Source of the DNA: an uncultured Parabacteroides sp.
GTDB lineage: Bacteria; Bacteroidota; Bacteroidia; Bacteroidales; Tannerellaceae
Length of the DNA stretch: 34,296 bases
Assembly: GCA_900552465.1 (NCBI GenBank)
Contig: URZO01000041.1
Span: 1 to 34,296 of the forward strand
Direction: 5' to 3'
Shown here: positions 8,267-16,312 of the stretch, piece after piece
Layout: every line of letters starts with the position of its first letter
Position numbering within the stretch: the stretch's first letter is position 1
Position numbers and translations under genes: made by a program
Notes under the pieces: generated by a model
The model's input: the letters and a program-made list of their open reading frames with translations, nothing else
Database searches by the model: none
What the model was told of the DNA's origin: nothing

Positions 8267-8475
8267 TTATTGTGTTTACCTATTTGTCTCCGGTCTTATA
8301 AACCGGTCGCCTTAACTCTCCCGAGCTCCAGCTGATACAAAGGAACAAGAAATTAATCACATACGCAAAACAAATTAGATAAAAAGCTGAAATTTCCCCT
8401 TGAAATCGCCTATTCTATCGACGAATAGACATATCGTAACCCGAACAGCAAATAGCGCATCACGAATAATTAATG

Positions 8476-8483
8476 TATCTTTG
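8476..8483 (+). promoter_or_regulatory. -7 promoter element for the symporter-engB operon
   Basis: TATCTTTG matches TAnnTTTG and lies 20 bp before the ATG at 8504. No clear -33 element is present. Confidence 0.6.
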
Positions 8484-8503
8484 CCGCAAATTTCCAACAA
8501 GCA

Positions 8504-9973
8504 ATGAACAGCTACATCATCCTCTTTATCATAGCCGCCTATTTCGGCATCCTCCTGCTGATAGCCTGGATCACGGGACGGAAGAGTACCAGCAACGAAG
8601 CCTTCTTCCTCGGCAACCGCAAATCGCCCTGGTATATCGTGTCGATCGGGATGGTCGGGACGTCGCTTTCGGGCGTCACCTTCGTGTCCGTTCCGGGGAT
8701 GGTGCGCAGCATAGATATGACGTACATGCAGACTGTCCTGGGGTTCTTCTTCGGATATATCCTGATTGCCAAAGTGCTGTTGCCGCTTTACTATAAATTA
8801 CAACTGACCACCATTTACTCGTATCTGGACGACCGGATCGGGCGGCACAGTTATAAGACAGGTGCTTCCTTTTTCCTGCTTTCCAAGATCGTAGGCGCGG
8901 CAGCACGGCTTTACCTGGTCGTGCTGATCCTGCAACATTACGTATTCAGCACCTGGAACATACCGTTTGCCGCCACTGTCGTGATCAGTATTTTCCTGGT
9001 ATGGCTATACACCTACCGGAGCGGCATCAAGACGATCATCTGGACGGACACGTTACAGGCATTATGCCTGGTCGCGATGCTGATCGTGATTATCTGGCAG
9101 GTCAAAGACAAGATGCAGTTGGATTTCGGCGGTATGGTGCAGACCTTGCAGGCAAGTCCGCACTTCCGTATCTTCGAGTTCGACGACTGGCATAGCACGC
9201 AGCATTTCGTAAAACAATTCTTCAGCGGTATCTTTATCACGATCGTCATGACGGGACTCGACCAGGATATGATGCAAAAGAACCTTTCCTGCAAAAGCCT
9301 GAAAGATGCACAAAAGAATATGTACACCTATGGCTTCGCTTTCACGCCGGTCAACTTCCTGTTCCTTTCACTCGGCGTCCTACTGGTGGCGCTTGCATCC
9401 CAGCAGCATATCGAATTGCCCGCGATGAACGATGACATACTCCCGATGTTTTGCACCTCCGGGATATTGGGACACTCGATCCTGGTCTTCTTTACGATCG
9501 GTATCATAGCCGCCGCATTCAGCAGTGCCGACTCCGCCCTGACAGCGCTTACGACCTCTTTCTGTATCGATATTTTAGGCGTGGAAAAGGAACAGGCACA
9601 GACCGCCAAGCGCACCCGGCTGGCTGTCCATTTGATGATCTCTGCCTTATTTGCAATAATTATTCTTATCTTTAAGGCCGTAAACAGCCGGAGCGTGATC
9701 GACGCGATCTATATGATAGCCTCTTACACCTACGGCCCTTTATTGGGATTATTCGTTTTTGGATTGTTCACGAAGCGGCAGCCGCGTGATAAGTTCGTGC
9801 CTTATATATGTGTCCTTTCGCCGTTGCTCTGTTTTGCGACGGACTATCTGGTGAAGCAATATACAGGATATGTATTCGGGTATGAAATGCTGATGCTAAA
9901 CGGTGGCCTGACCTTCTCAGGACTATGGCTCAGCTCCCTGAACACAAAAAGGATTCCCACAATTAATTCATAA
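8504..9973 (+). CDS. Sodium:solute symporter (SSS family)
   Basis: A 489-residue inner-membrane transporter of the SSS family (LeuT fold), which couples solute uptake to the sodium gradient. About 13 hydrophobic segments are visible. They start with a short periplasmic tail and IILFIIAAYFGILLLIAWI. The family-typical unwound first helix region FFLGNRKSPWYIVSIGMVGTSLSGVTF comes next. The sodium-site segment AAFSSADSALTALTTSF, with its run of Ser/Thr residues, is present at about residue 340. The substrate is not deducible, and nothing nearby points to one. It is separated from engB by 22 bp and probably co-transcribed with it. It is a distinct paralogue of the symporter at 31526. Confidence 0.9.
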   Translation: MNSYIILFIIAAYFGILLLIAWITGRKSTSNEAFFLGNRKSPWYIVSIGMVGTSLSGVTFVSVPGMVRSIDMTYMQTVLGFFFGYILIAKVLLPLYYKLQLTTIYSYLDDRIGRHSYKTGASFFLLSKIVGAAARLYLVVLILQHYVFSTWNIPFAATVVISIFLVWLYTYRSGIKTIIWTDTLQALCLVAMLIVIIWQVKDKMQLDFGGMVQTLQASPHFRIFEFDDWHSTQHFVKQFFSGIFITIVMTGLDQDMMQKNLSCKSLKDAQKNMYTYGFAFTPVNFLFLSLGVLLVALASQQHIELPAMNDDILPMFCTSGILGHSILVFFTIGIIAAAFSSADSALTALTTSFCIDILGVEKEQAQTAKRTRLAVHLMISALFAIIILIFKAVNSRSVIDAIYMIASYTYGPLLGLFVFGLFTKRQPRDKFVPYICVLSPLLCFATDYLVKQYTGYVFGYEMLMLNGGLTFSGLWLSSLNTKRIPTINS

Positions 9974-9994
9974 TTCACAACTCATAATTCACAA
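9969..9994 (+). repeat. Two 12-bp direct repeats before engB
   Basis: CATAATTCACAA occurs at 9969-9980 and again at 9983-9994, one base before the engB ATG. The spacer is CT. It looks like a slippage product in the translation initiation region; whether it affects expression is unknown. Confidence 0.6.
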
Positions 9995-9995
9995 C

Positions 9996-10592
9996 ATGGA
10001 AATCAAAAGTGCAGAATTTGTTATCAGTAACACAGACGTGAAGAAATGTCCCGCAGGCAATCTGCCGGAATATGCCTTTATCGGGCGAAGTAATGTTGGC
10101 AAATCCTCCCTCATCAATATGCTGACCGGAAAGAAAGGGCTTGCCATGACCTCGCAGAAGCCGGGCAAGACAATGCTTATCAATCATTTTCTTATCAACG
10201 GACAGTGGTATCTGGTCGACCTTCCCGGTTACGGCTTTGCCCAGCGGGGAAAAGAAGGGCGGGATAACATCCAGCGGATCATCGAAGACTACATCCTGGA
10301 ACGGGAACAGCTGACGAACCTTTTTGTCCTGATCGACAGCCGCCACGAACCGCAGAAGATCGACCTGGAATTCATGGAATGGCTGGGCGAGAACGGTATT
10401 CCATTCTCCCTTATCTTCACAAAGATCGACAAGATCAGCAAAAGCCGCCTGCAGGAAAACCTGAGAGCCTACCAGACCAAACTGTTGGAGTCATGGGAAG
10501 AACTCCCCCCTATCCTCCTCTCCTCTTCCGAAAAGAAAGAAGGACGGGATGAGATCCTGAATTACATTGAAGAGATCAATAAAAGCCTATAA
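9996..10592 (+). CDS. engB: Ribosome biogenesis GTPase EngB (YihA/YsxC)
   Basis: A 198-residue TRAFAC-class GTPase required for late assembly of the 50S ribosomal subunit. All G motifs are visible: G1 GRSNVGKS (30-37), G2 threonine in QKPGKTMLINHF (about 55-66), G3 DLPGYG (75-80), G4 TKID (142-145) and a G5-like SSSEKKEG (176-183). The length is typical and there is no additional domain. No separate promoter is visible, so it probably relies on read-through from the symporter gene 22 bp upstream. Confidence 0.96.
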   Translation: MEIKSAEFVISNTDVKKCPAGNLPEYAFIGRSNVGKSSLINMLTGKKGLAMTSQKPGKTMLINHFLINGQWYLVDLPGYGFAQRGKEGRDNIQRIIEDYILEREQLTNLFVLIDSRHEPQKIDLEFMEWLGENGIPFSLIFTKIDKISKSRLQENLRAYQTKLLESWEELPPILLSSSEKKEGRDEILNYIEEINKSL

Positions 10593-10617
10593 CACTCACA
10601 ACACTCATTTACAACTT

Positions 10618-10735
10618 GGGGTGACAAGAGGTACGGGTGGTATGGAAATCGCCAACAACTTTACCGAAGCCGGAACAATCTCTCCGGCTTCGAGAGGGCA
10701 GCACCCCGCCGAGTACAGTTGCCCAGCCACCGTAC
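10618..10735 (+). other. Foldable intergenic element of unknown function
   Basis: The 153-bp gap between convergent engB and the TonB-receptor gene contains nested complementary segments. GTACGGGTGG (10631-10640) pairs with CCACCGTAC (10727-10735) with one bulged base. CGAAGCCGG (10665-10673) pairs with CCGGCTTCG (10684-10692). GGGCAGC (10696-10702) pairs with GTTGCCC (10718-10724) using one G-U pair, which favours the plus strand. GGGGTG (10618-10623) could pair with CACCCC (10702-10707) as an alternative or pseudoknot. No T-run follows. It could be an unusual terminator pair, a 3'-derived small RNA, or coincidence. Confidence 0.4.
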
Positions 10736-10745
10736 TACTCTCTTC

Positions 10746-13049
10746 TTAATAACTGATCTTGCACCCTACAAAGTAGCTTCTCGGAGTTCCCGGGCCATAA
10801 ATATATTTGGAGTCGCGATCCTTTCCCTGGTCGAAATCGTTCTGATATGCTTCGAATATGTTTTGGATACCGGCATTCAACTGCAATGTCACTGACTTAT
10901 ATAAGGGAAAATCATAGGACACCTTCATGTTCAGATCGAAGAAGTCGGAAGTCTTCTCTTCCCGGTCTTCCGGAATGTAACCGGCGAGGTGTTGCACCAG
11001 CATACTGCCCGTATAGGTTCCCGTCAAGGAGACAGCCAGGCGTTTCACCGGAGTAAAGGTAGATGTGAAATAGCCATACACATCCGGCGTACGGAACATC
11101 TTCTTCTGAGCCGGAAGATCCGGATTCGTCTCGCTCCAGGTCAAGGCTTCCTTGTAACGGCTGCGCTGGATCGTTGCCCCAGCCTGAAACTGCATCCAGG
11201 AGTAGGCCATCTTTCCTTCCAGGTTTAGCCCCATCACACGGGCACCATCTTTATTACGGCGCTCTAAAATCAGGTTGCCCTGATCATCGTGTCCCTTTTC
11301 CTGCAGGAAGAACACATCGTTCAGATCGGTATAGAAGCCTTCCACCAGCAGGTTCAGCTGGACGGCGCCGAGACGATGATAGAAGTCGGCCGAGGCACTG
11401 ACGCTCTTCGACTTCTCCTCCTTCAGGTCATCGGCAAGCCGGATAATCGCCACCTCGCCGCCGACAGCCGCCACGTGCAAGTCTTCGTCGAACGCCTGCG
11501 GGGCACGGAAACCGCTGGAATAGGACACACGCAGGTTGATGTCCTGCGTCGGATTGAAGCGGATATTCGCCCGGGGACTGAAGATCAGGTGATCGATCAG
11601 GTTGTGCTTGTCAAAACGGCCACCGACCAGGAAGCTCCATTTATCATTCTTCCATTCGTTCTGCAGGAACAGGCTACCGATATGGACCGTCTGATCCACA
11701 ACGCGGTTGTACCCTAACATCTCATCCTTCAGTTCGTCGAAGTTATATTCCAGCCCTCCGGTAAACTCGGCCGGCATGAACAGGCACTTATCCGCAGAAT
11801 AAGAATATTGAGAACCGCCGACAAACGTCATATCGGTCGTATGCCCGTATGCATCCAGGTTTTGGTTCGTGCCGTAATAGCTCTTACGGTTCGTATGCTG
11901 TGCGGAAGTGTATACATTCAGACGGTGCTTGTAGTCTTTGGAGAAAAGATCGAACTTCAGGCCGCCGCCGTTGATGCTGTGATCGGTCTGCTCCGCCACC
12001 TGCGCTTCATGGGGCGGCCGTCCGATCTGGTCACCACCGCGACGGTATTCGCTGATGTTATGATATTCGAAGCCCAATTTGGAGTAAGTGCTTGTTTTCA
12101 GATAGGAACGGAAACCGACCGTACGCGCCTCCAACTGGCCGAGTTCGGAGAAGCCGTCTCCGTCGTGGTCGTAGGCCGAGCGGTGGCGGCTCTGGCCGAA
12201 GAGGTAAATACCCGCCTTATGGTCGTCCGTCACCAGGGAAGCATTCAGTGTCGTGTTGTTGTCCGGCCGGTCTCCCCCGATCATCGTCAGCGAGTGGGCG
12301 ATCTGGGCCGAGTTGCGCAAAGGCTCTTTCGTGATGATGTTGATCGTCCCGGCAATGGCCGAAGAACCGAAAAGGGCCGAACCGCCGCCACGCATGATCT
12401 CGACACGTTCGATCATGTTGGCCGGAATCTGTTCGAGCCCGTAGACCCCGGTCAGCGCACTGAAGATCGGACGGCTATCCACCAATATCTGCGTATAAGG
12501 CCCTTCCAGCCCGTTGATACGCACTTGCTGGAAACCGCAGTTCTGGCAGTTGTTTTCCACCCGCACGCCCGGCTGGAAGTTCAGGCCGTCGGCCAGCGAA
12601 GTAGAATGTGTCGTCTCGAACGTCCTTGCATCCAGCACGTTCACAAGCGACGGAGCCATGCGGCGTGTCGTCTCATTCCGGTTTGCGGAAACAACCACGC
12701 CGTCGAGCGAGAGCGCCTCTTCTTCCGCTTCAAAGTTTACTTCCAGCGTCTTTCCCTTCTTCAACGTCACAGGCTTCTCGACGGTTTTATACCCCATCGT
12801 CTTCATGACTACGGTAAACTTGCCCTCCGGCAGGTTCTTCAGATAATAATGACCGGTCGCGTCGGTCGAAGTCCCGATGGTTGTCCCCTTCAGAAAGACC
12901 GTGATAAAGGAAAGATGTTCGCCGGTTTTCCGATCCAATACATGACCGACAATATTTGCGTCCGACGGATTCAAGGCCGGATCGCCCTCCGCCCGCGCCG
13001 CAACAAAGGTGCAACACAAGCATAATATAAGCGTAATAAATTTATTCAT
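10746..13049 (-). CDS. TonB-dependent outer-membrane receptor with N-terminal carboxypeptidase-regulatory-like domain
   Basis: A 767-residue outer-membrane receptor that would import a scarce ligand using TonB energy. From the ATG at 13049 it has a signal peptide MNKFITLILCLCCTFVAARA, then a CarboxypepD_reg-like beta domain (about 30-110). A plug domain follows with the NMIERVEIMRGGGSALFGSSAIAGTINIITKEP signature, here given as key stretches ERVEIMRGG and GTINIITKEP (about 215-245). A long beta-barrel ends in an aromatic-containing strand (YFVGCKISY). The plug holds a CxxC pair (C168, C171) just before RINGLEGPYTQILVDSRP. An upstream TTG (13085) lies inside the promoter box, so it is rejected as the start. 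The ligand is unknown; the upstream histidine-rich gene hints at a metal or metal complex. Confidence 0.9.
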   Translation of the reverse strand: MNKFITLILCLCCTFVAARAEGDPALNPSDANIVGHVLDRKTGEHLSFITVFLKGTTIGTSTDATGHYYLKNLPEGKFTVVMKTMGYKTVEKPVTLKKGKTLEVNFEAEEEALSLDGVVVSANRNETTRRMAPSLVNVLDARTFETTHSTSLADGLNFQPGVRVENNCQNCGFQQVRINGLEGPYTQILVDSRPIFSALTGVYGLEQIPANMIERVEIMRGGGSALFGSSAIAGTINIITKEPLRNSAQIAHSLTMIGGDRPDNNTTLNASLVTDDHKAGIYLFGQSRHRSAYDHDGDGFSELGQLEARTVGFRSYLKTSTYSKLGFEYHNISEYRRGGDQIGRPPHEAQVAEQTDHSINGGGLKFDLFSKDYKHRLNVYTSAQHTNRKSYYGTNQNLDAYGHTTDMTFVGGSQYSYSADKCLFMPAEFTGGLEYNFDELKDEMLGYNRVVDQTVHIGSLFLQNEWKNDKWSFLVGGRFDKHNLIDHLIFSPRANIRFNPTQDINLRVSYSSGFRAPQAFDEDLHVAAVGGEVAIIRLADDLKEEKSKSVSASADFYHRLGAVQLNLLVEGFYTDLNDVFFLQEKGHDDQGNLILERRNKDGARVMGLNLEGKMAYSWMQFQAGATIQRSRYKEALTWSETNPDLPAQKKMFRTPDVYGYFTSTFTPVKRLAVSLTGTYTGSMLVQHLAGYIPEDREEKTSDFFDLNMKVSYDFPLYKSVTLQLNAGIQNIFEAYQNDFDQGKDRDSKYIYGPGTPRSYFVGCKISY

Positions 13050-13082
13050 TTCGTTCGTTTTAATAAAATAGAGATTCGTTTG

Positions 13083-13090
13083 CAAAACTA
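13083..13090 (-). promoter_or_regulatory. -7 promoter element for the TonB-receptor gene
   Basis: On the minus strand TAGTTTTG matches TAnnTTTG, 33 bp before the ATG at 13049. The 22-bp repeat array begins about 45 bp further upstream, so it lies outside the core promoter. Confidence 0.5.
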
Positions 13091-13134
13091 TCCCATCAAC
13101 ATATAGTCTTTATCACAACGGCATGAAGCGGATA

Positions 13135-13300
13135 TGGCAAGATTTTGCCAACGCTCTGCCATGTAATTGGCAAAACTTTGCCATGCGCTTGGCAAGACCG
13201 TGCCATCCAATTGGCAAGACTCTGCCATCCTAATGGCAAAGCTGTGCCATTTAGATGGCAAAACTACCACATAGGTATAAGGCGATCACACCACAGGTAT
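13135..13300. repeat. Tandem array 2: 22-bp units of inverted TGGCAA/TGCCAT half-sites on an 11-bp grid
   Basis: TGGCAA starts at 13168, 13190, 13212, 13234 and 13256, and TGCCAT at 13157, 13179, 13201, 13223 and 13245. Each series has an exact 22-bp period, and the two are offset by 11 bp. TGGCAA at 13135 and TGCCAA at 13146 extend the same grid with swapped orientation, giving twelve consecutive half-sites. The 5-base gaps between half-sites vary freely. Beyond 13261 the pattern decays but keeps phase: CCACAT at 13267, and AGGTAT at 13273 and 13295, 22 bp apart. The array fills most of the 298-bp gap between the histidine-rich gene and the TonB-receptor gene. Confidence 0.9.
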
Positions 13301-13347
13301 GAGGGACTTATCATGTCGAATGGAATACAGAATAACCTGATATTTTA

Positions 13348-13701
13348 TTAAACGACGGGAGGCGCGCGAAGCGATAGTTTCCCCAGGACAGGGATCAGGT
13401 GGTCCGGATAGACCGGACGTTCGGTTATCTTATAAATCGGTAAAGCATAGAAATGTAATTGTAAAGGATGGACCGCCCCGTCTTGCACATGGACAGTCGT
13501 CAGCAAGTGAAACAACTGGACTTCCGACAGGGATGAGTGATGATGATAAGTGCCATCGGCAGCCTTCTTGAACGGGTGTGCATGGACAATTGTCGTTCCA
13601 TGCTCGATATGGACATGCATAAATAAAGAAATACTACTGTAGTACCCGATGAAGAGTATCGGCAGCAGCCATTTCATATATTTTACAATTGTCTGTTTCA
13701 C
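13348..13701 (-). CDS. Histidine-rich small membrane-anchored protein, hypothetical
   Basis: A 117-residue protein with an N-terminal hydrophobic segment (about 10-28) that could be a signal anchor, placing the rest in the periplasm. Thirteen histidines follow, including HVHIEH (29-34), HAH (40-42) and HHH (53-55). The chain ends in LSLRAPPVV, a short C-terminal motif I associate with similar small Bacteroidetes proteins beside TonB receptors; that association is from memory and uncertain. No enzyme motif is present. The histidine content suggests metal binding, for example zinc or copper. It has its own promoter and sits upstream of the TonB-receptor gene on the same strand with a 298-bp gap. 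Confidence 0.7.
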   Translation of the reverse strand: MKQTIVKYMKWLLPILFIGYYSSISLFMHVHIEHGTTIVHAHPFKKAADGTYHHHSSLSEVQLFHLLTTVHVQDGAVHPLQLHFYALPIYKITERPVYPDHLIPVLGKLSLRAPPVV

Positions 13702-13728
13702 ATTCTATTCCCTGTTCAATTGAGATCG

Positions 13729-13759
13729 CAAAGATAGAGCTAATCCCCGACATCTGCAA
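13729..13759 (-). promoter_or_regulatory. Promoter of the histidine-rich protein gene
   Basis: On the minus strand TATCTTTG (13729-13736) matches TAnnTTTG, with TTG (13757-13759) 20 bp upstream. It is divergent from the malic enzyme promoter. Confidence 0.65.
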
Positions 13760-13835
13760 CATCTTATTTCTACAAAAACAGGGGAAGACCGGCAACTAAA
13801 TGTAAGCATCCAGCACCATTATCATAATAATTTGT

Positions 13836-13843
13836 TACTTTTG
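13836..13843 (+). promoter_or_regulatory. -7 promoter element for the malic enzyme gene
   Basis: TACTTTTG matches TAnnTTTG, 46 bp before the ATG at 13890, implying a leader of about 40 bases. A -33 TTTG is not evident. Confidence 0.6.
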
Positions 13844-13889
13844 TGCTCGATTTTCAAAAGACACATAACAATATAAAACTATAAAGTCT

Positions 13890-16175
13890 ATGGCTAAGAT
13901 CACTAAAGAAGAAGCTCTCCGCTATCATGCGGAAGGCAAGCCGGGAAAGATTGAAGTCGTTCCCACCAAACCCTATAGTACGCAGATGGATTTGTCGCTG
14001 GCCTATTCGCCTGGCGTAGCGGAACCCTGCTTAGAGATCGAAAAGAATCCGCTGGATGCCTATAAATATACATCTAAAGGAAACTTGGTTGCCGTCATTT
14101 CAAACGGGACAGCCGTATTGGGATTAGGTGACATCGGCCCGTTGGCCGGTAAACCGGTTATGGAAGGAAAAGGGCTGCTGTTCAAGATATTCGCCGGCAT
14201 CGACGTGTTCGACATCGAAGTCAACGAGAAAGACCCGGACAAATTCATCGAAACGGTAAAGGCCATCGCCCCCACTTTCGGAGGTATCAACCTGGAAGAC
14301 ATCAAGGCTCCCGAATGTTTCAAGATCGAAACACGCCTGAAAGAGGAACTGGATATTCCGGTGATGCACGACGACCAGCACGGAACGGCAATCATCTCAG
14401 GCGCCGGCCTGATCAATGCGCTGGAAATTGCAGGTAAGAAGATCGAAGATGTAAAGATCGTCGTGAACGGAGCAGGAGCCGCATCCATCTCTTGCACGAA
14501 GCTGTACATCATGCTGGGAGCCAAGAAGGAAAACATCATCATGTGCGACAGTAAAGGCGTTATCTCTACACATCGTACGGACTTGAACGAATCGAAGAAG
14601 TTCTTCGCTACCGACCGCGACATCAAGACGTTGCAGGAAGCTGTCGTTGGTTGCGACGTCTTCCTCGGCCTGTCTGTTGCCAACGTCCTGACGCAAGATA
14701 TGGTTCGTTCCATGAACGAGAATCCGATTGTCTTTGCATTGGCAAACCCGAACCCGGAAATTTCTTATGCAGACGCGATGGCTTCGCGCGACGATATTAT
14801 TTTTGCGACAGGCCGCTCGGACTATCCGAACCAGATTAATAATGTATTAGGTTTCCCCTATATCTTCCGCGGTGCATTGGACACACACGCCAAGGCGATC
14901 AACGAAGAAATGAAGTTAGCCGCCGTTTACGCAATCGCCGAGTTGGCCAAAGAACCGGTTCCCGACGTTGTGAACGCTGCCTACAAGCTGAAACGGACGA
15001 CTTTCGGACGCGACTACATCCTGCCTAAAGCACTCGACCCGCGTTTGCTGACACGTGTTTCCTGCGCAGTTGCCAAAGCGGCTATCGAATCGGGCGTTTC
15101 CCGCAGAACGATCACCGACTGGGATGGCTATGCCAACCATCTGCGTGAAATGATGGGATATGACAACAAACTGCTCCGCCGCTTCACCGATATGGCAAAA
15201 GCCAATCCGAAACGTGTGGTATTTGCCGAGGCCAACCATGTCAATATGCTGAAAGCCGCAGCCGAAGCGAAGGCTGAAGGTATCTGCATCCCGATCCTGC
15301 TGGGCAACGAAGAACGCTTGGCCAAAATCGCCGCCGAAGAAAGTATCAGCCTGGAAGGCATCGAAATCGTCAACCTGCGCCACGACCGCGAAACGGAACG
15401 CCGCCACCGCTACGCAAAAATCCTGTCGGATAAGAAGGCTCGCGAAGGCGTCACCTATGCAGAAGCCTGCGAAAAGATGGTCGACCGTAACGCATTCGGT
15501 ATGATGATGGTTGCGACAGGCGACGCCGACGCATTCGTAACGGGTGTCTACAGCCGCTATTCCGAAGTAACCAAGATGGCGGAACAGATCATCGGTATCC
15601 GTCCGTCTTACACGCACTTCGGCGCGCTGAATATCCTGACTTGCAAGAAAGGTACATTCTTCATTGCCGACACGCTGATCAACCGCCACCCGTCGACGGA
15701 AGTATTGATCGACATCGCCCGCCTGACCGAAGACGCCGTGAAGTTCTTCGCCCACGAGCCCGTTATGGCTATGCTGTCATACTCGAACTTCGGTTCCGAC
15801 AAGCAGGGCAGCCCGCTGAAGGTTCACGATGCGATCAACTATCTGCACAAGAACTATCCGGAGATGATGGTCGACGGCGAAATGCAGGTCAACTTCGCCC
15901 TCGACAAGAAGCTGCGCGACGAGATGTATCCGTTCAACAAGTTGAAAGGCCAGGATGTCAATACCCTGATATTCCCGAACCTGAGTTCAGCCAACAGCGC
16001 CTACAAGTTGCTGGATACGTTAGGCATCAGCGAAACGATCGGCCCGATCCAGATGGGATTGAACAAACCGATCCACTTCACCGACGTAGAAAGCTCCACG
16101 CGCGACATCCTGAACCTGACTACTGTTGCCGTCGTAGACGCAATCGTGCAGGAACAGATTGATAAAGGCGAATAA
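13890..16175 (+). CDS. maeB: NADP-type malic enzyme with C-terminal phosphotransacetylase-like domain (MaeB type)
   Basis: A 761-residue cytoplasmic enzyme that decarboxylates malate to pyruvate, normally producing NADPH. The malic domain (about 1-430) shows YSPGVAEPC (37-45), a GDIGPLAGKPVMEGKGLLFK stretch (about 76-95), the metal and substrate segment HDDQHGTA (about 159-166) and the nucleotide-binding GAGAAS (about 194-199). The remainder (about 430-761) is a phosphotransacetylase-like domain, which in MaeB proteins is regulatory (acetyl-CoA sensing) and usually not catalytic. The hybrid length is the norm for MaeB. The nicotinamide preference is inferred from family. It is monocistronic, with its own promoter and a shared terminator downstream. 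Confidence 0.93.
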   Translation: MAKITKEEALRYHAEGKPGKIEVVPTKPYSTQMDLSLAYSPGVAEPCLEIEKNPLDAYKYTSKGNLVAVISNGTAVLGLGDIGPLAGKPVMEGKGLLFKIFAGIDVFDIEVNEKDPDKFIETVKAIAPTFGGINLEDIKAPECFKIETRLKEELDIPVMHDDQHGTAIISGAGLINALEIAGKKIEDVKIVVNGAGAASISCTKLYIMLGAKKENIIMCDSKGVISTHRTDLNESKKFFATDRDIKTLQEAVVGCDVFLGLSVANVLTQDMVRSMNENPIVFALANPNPEISYADAMASRDDIIFATGRSDYPNQINNVLGFPYIFRGALDTHAKAINEEMKLAAVYAIAELAKEPVPDVVNAAYKLKRTTFGRDYILPKALDPRLLTRVSCAVAKAAIESGVSRRTITDWDGYANHLREMMGYDNKLLRRFTDMAKANPKRVVFAEANHVNMLKAAAEAKAEGICIPILLGNEERLAKIAAEESISLEGIEIVNLRHDRETERRHRYAKILSDKKAREGVTYAEACEKMVDRNAFGMMMVATGDADAFVTGVYSRYSEVTKMAEQIIGIRPSYTHFGALNILTCKKGTFFIADTLINRHPSTEVLIDIARLTEDAVKFFAHEPVMAMLSYSNFGSDKQGSPLKVHDAINYLHKNYPEMMVDGEMQVNFALDKKLRDEMYPFNKLKGQDVNTLIFPNLSSANSAYKLLDTLGISETIGPIQMGLNKPIHFTDVESSTRDILNLTTVAVVDAIVQEQIDKGE

Positions 16176-16197
16176 TGCATTACATACCAAAATAAAA

Positions 16198-16233
16198 GAG
16201 CCCCCAAAACTATACAACAGCTTTTGGGGGCTC
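16198..16233. terminator. Bidirectional terminator between malic enzyme and GH97 genes
   Basis: GAGCCCCCAAAA (16198-16209) and TTTTGGGGGCTC (16222-16233) form a perfect 12-bp stem with a 12-base loop. On the minus strand it is followed by a T-rich tract (TTTTATTTT), so it serves the GH97 operon best, and it also follows the malic enzyme stop by 22 bp. The rest of the gap to 16312 shows nothing recognisable. Confidence 0.85.
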
Positions 16234-16312
16234 CTTACTATAAATACTTTACCCGACCGGACAACAGTTACTCAGTCATTCCTTACTCTCTTTGGTTCCA
16301 GCCCGCCTCACA

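Noticed and set aside
10593..10745. Cobalamin riboswitch suggested by CCCCGCC and ACAGTT words
   Set aside because: The conserved B12 box is not present and no gene lies downstream on either strand for it to control.
10567..10749. 60-codon open frame spanning the engB-receptor gap
   Set aside because: It overlaps the engB 3' end in another frame, lacks a promoter or family resemblance, and its sequence is better explained by nested inverted repeats.
11808..13025. 405-residue open frame antisense to the TonB-receptor gene
   Set aside because: It is a shadow of the receptor frame: the minus strand shows a complete signal peptide, plug and barrel, while the plus translation is rich in Arg/His/Val with no recognisable domain.
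13047..13085. Longer TonB receptor starting from TTG at 13085
   Set aside because: The extension overlaps the -7 box and would bury the signal peptide that begins at the ATG at 13049.
13088..13270. 60-residue open frame through the 22-bp array
   Set aside because: The 22-bp period is not a multiple of three and the frame has no start signals, so the repeats are not coding.
13135..13300. CRISPR array
   Set aside because: The conserved words are only 6 bases with 5-base gaps at 22-bp period; there are no unique spacers of 30 or more bases and no cas genes.
14916..15755. 279-residue open frame antisense to the malic enzyme gene
   Set aside because: Shadow of the phosphotransacetylase-like domain; long antisense frames are common in this GC-richer, codon-biased sequence.
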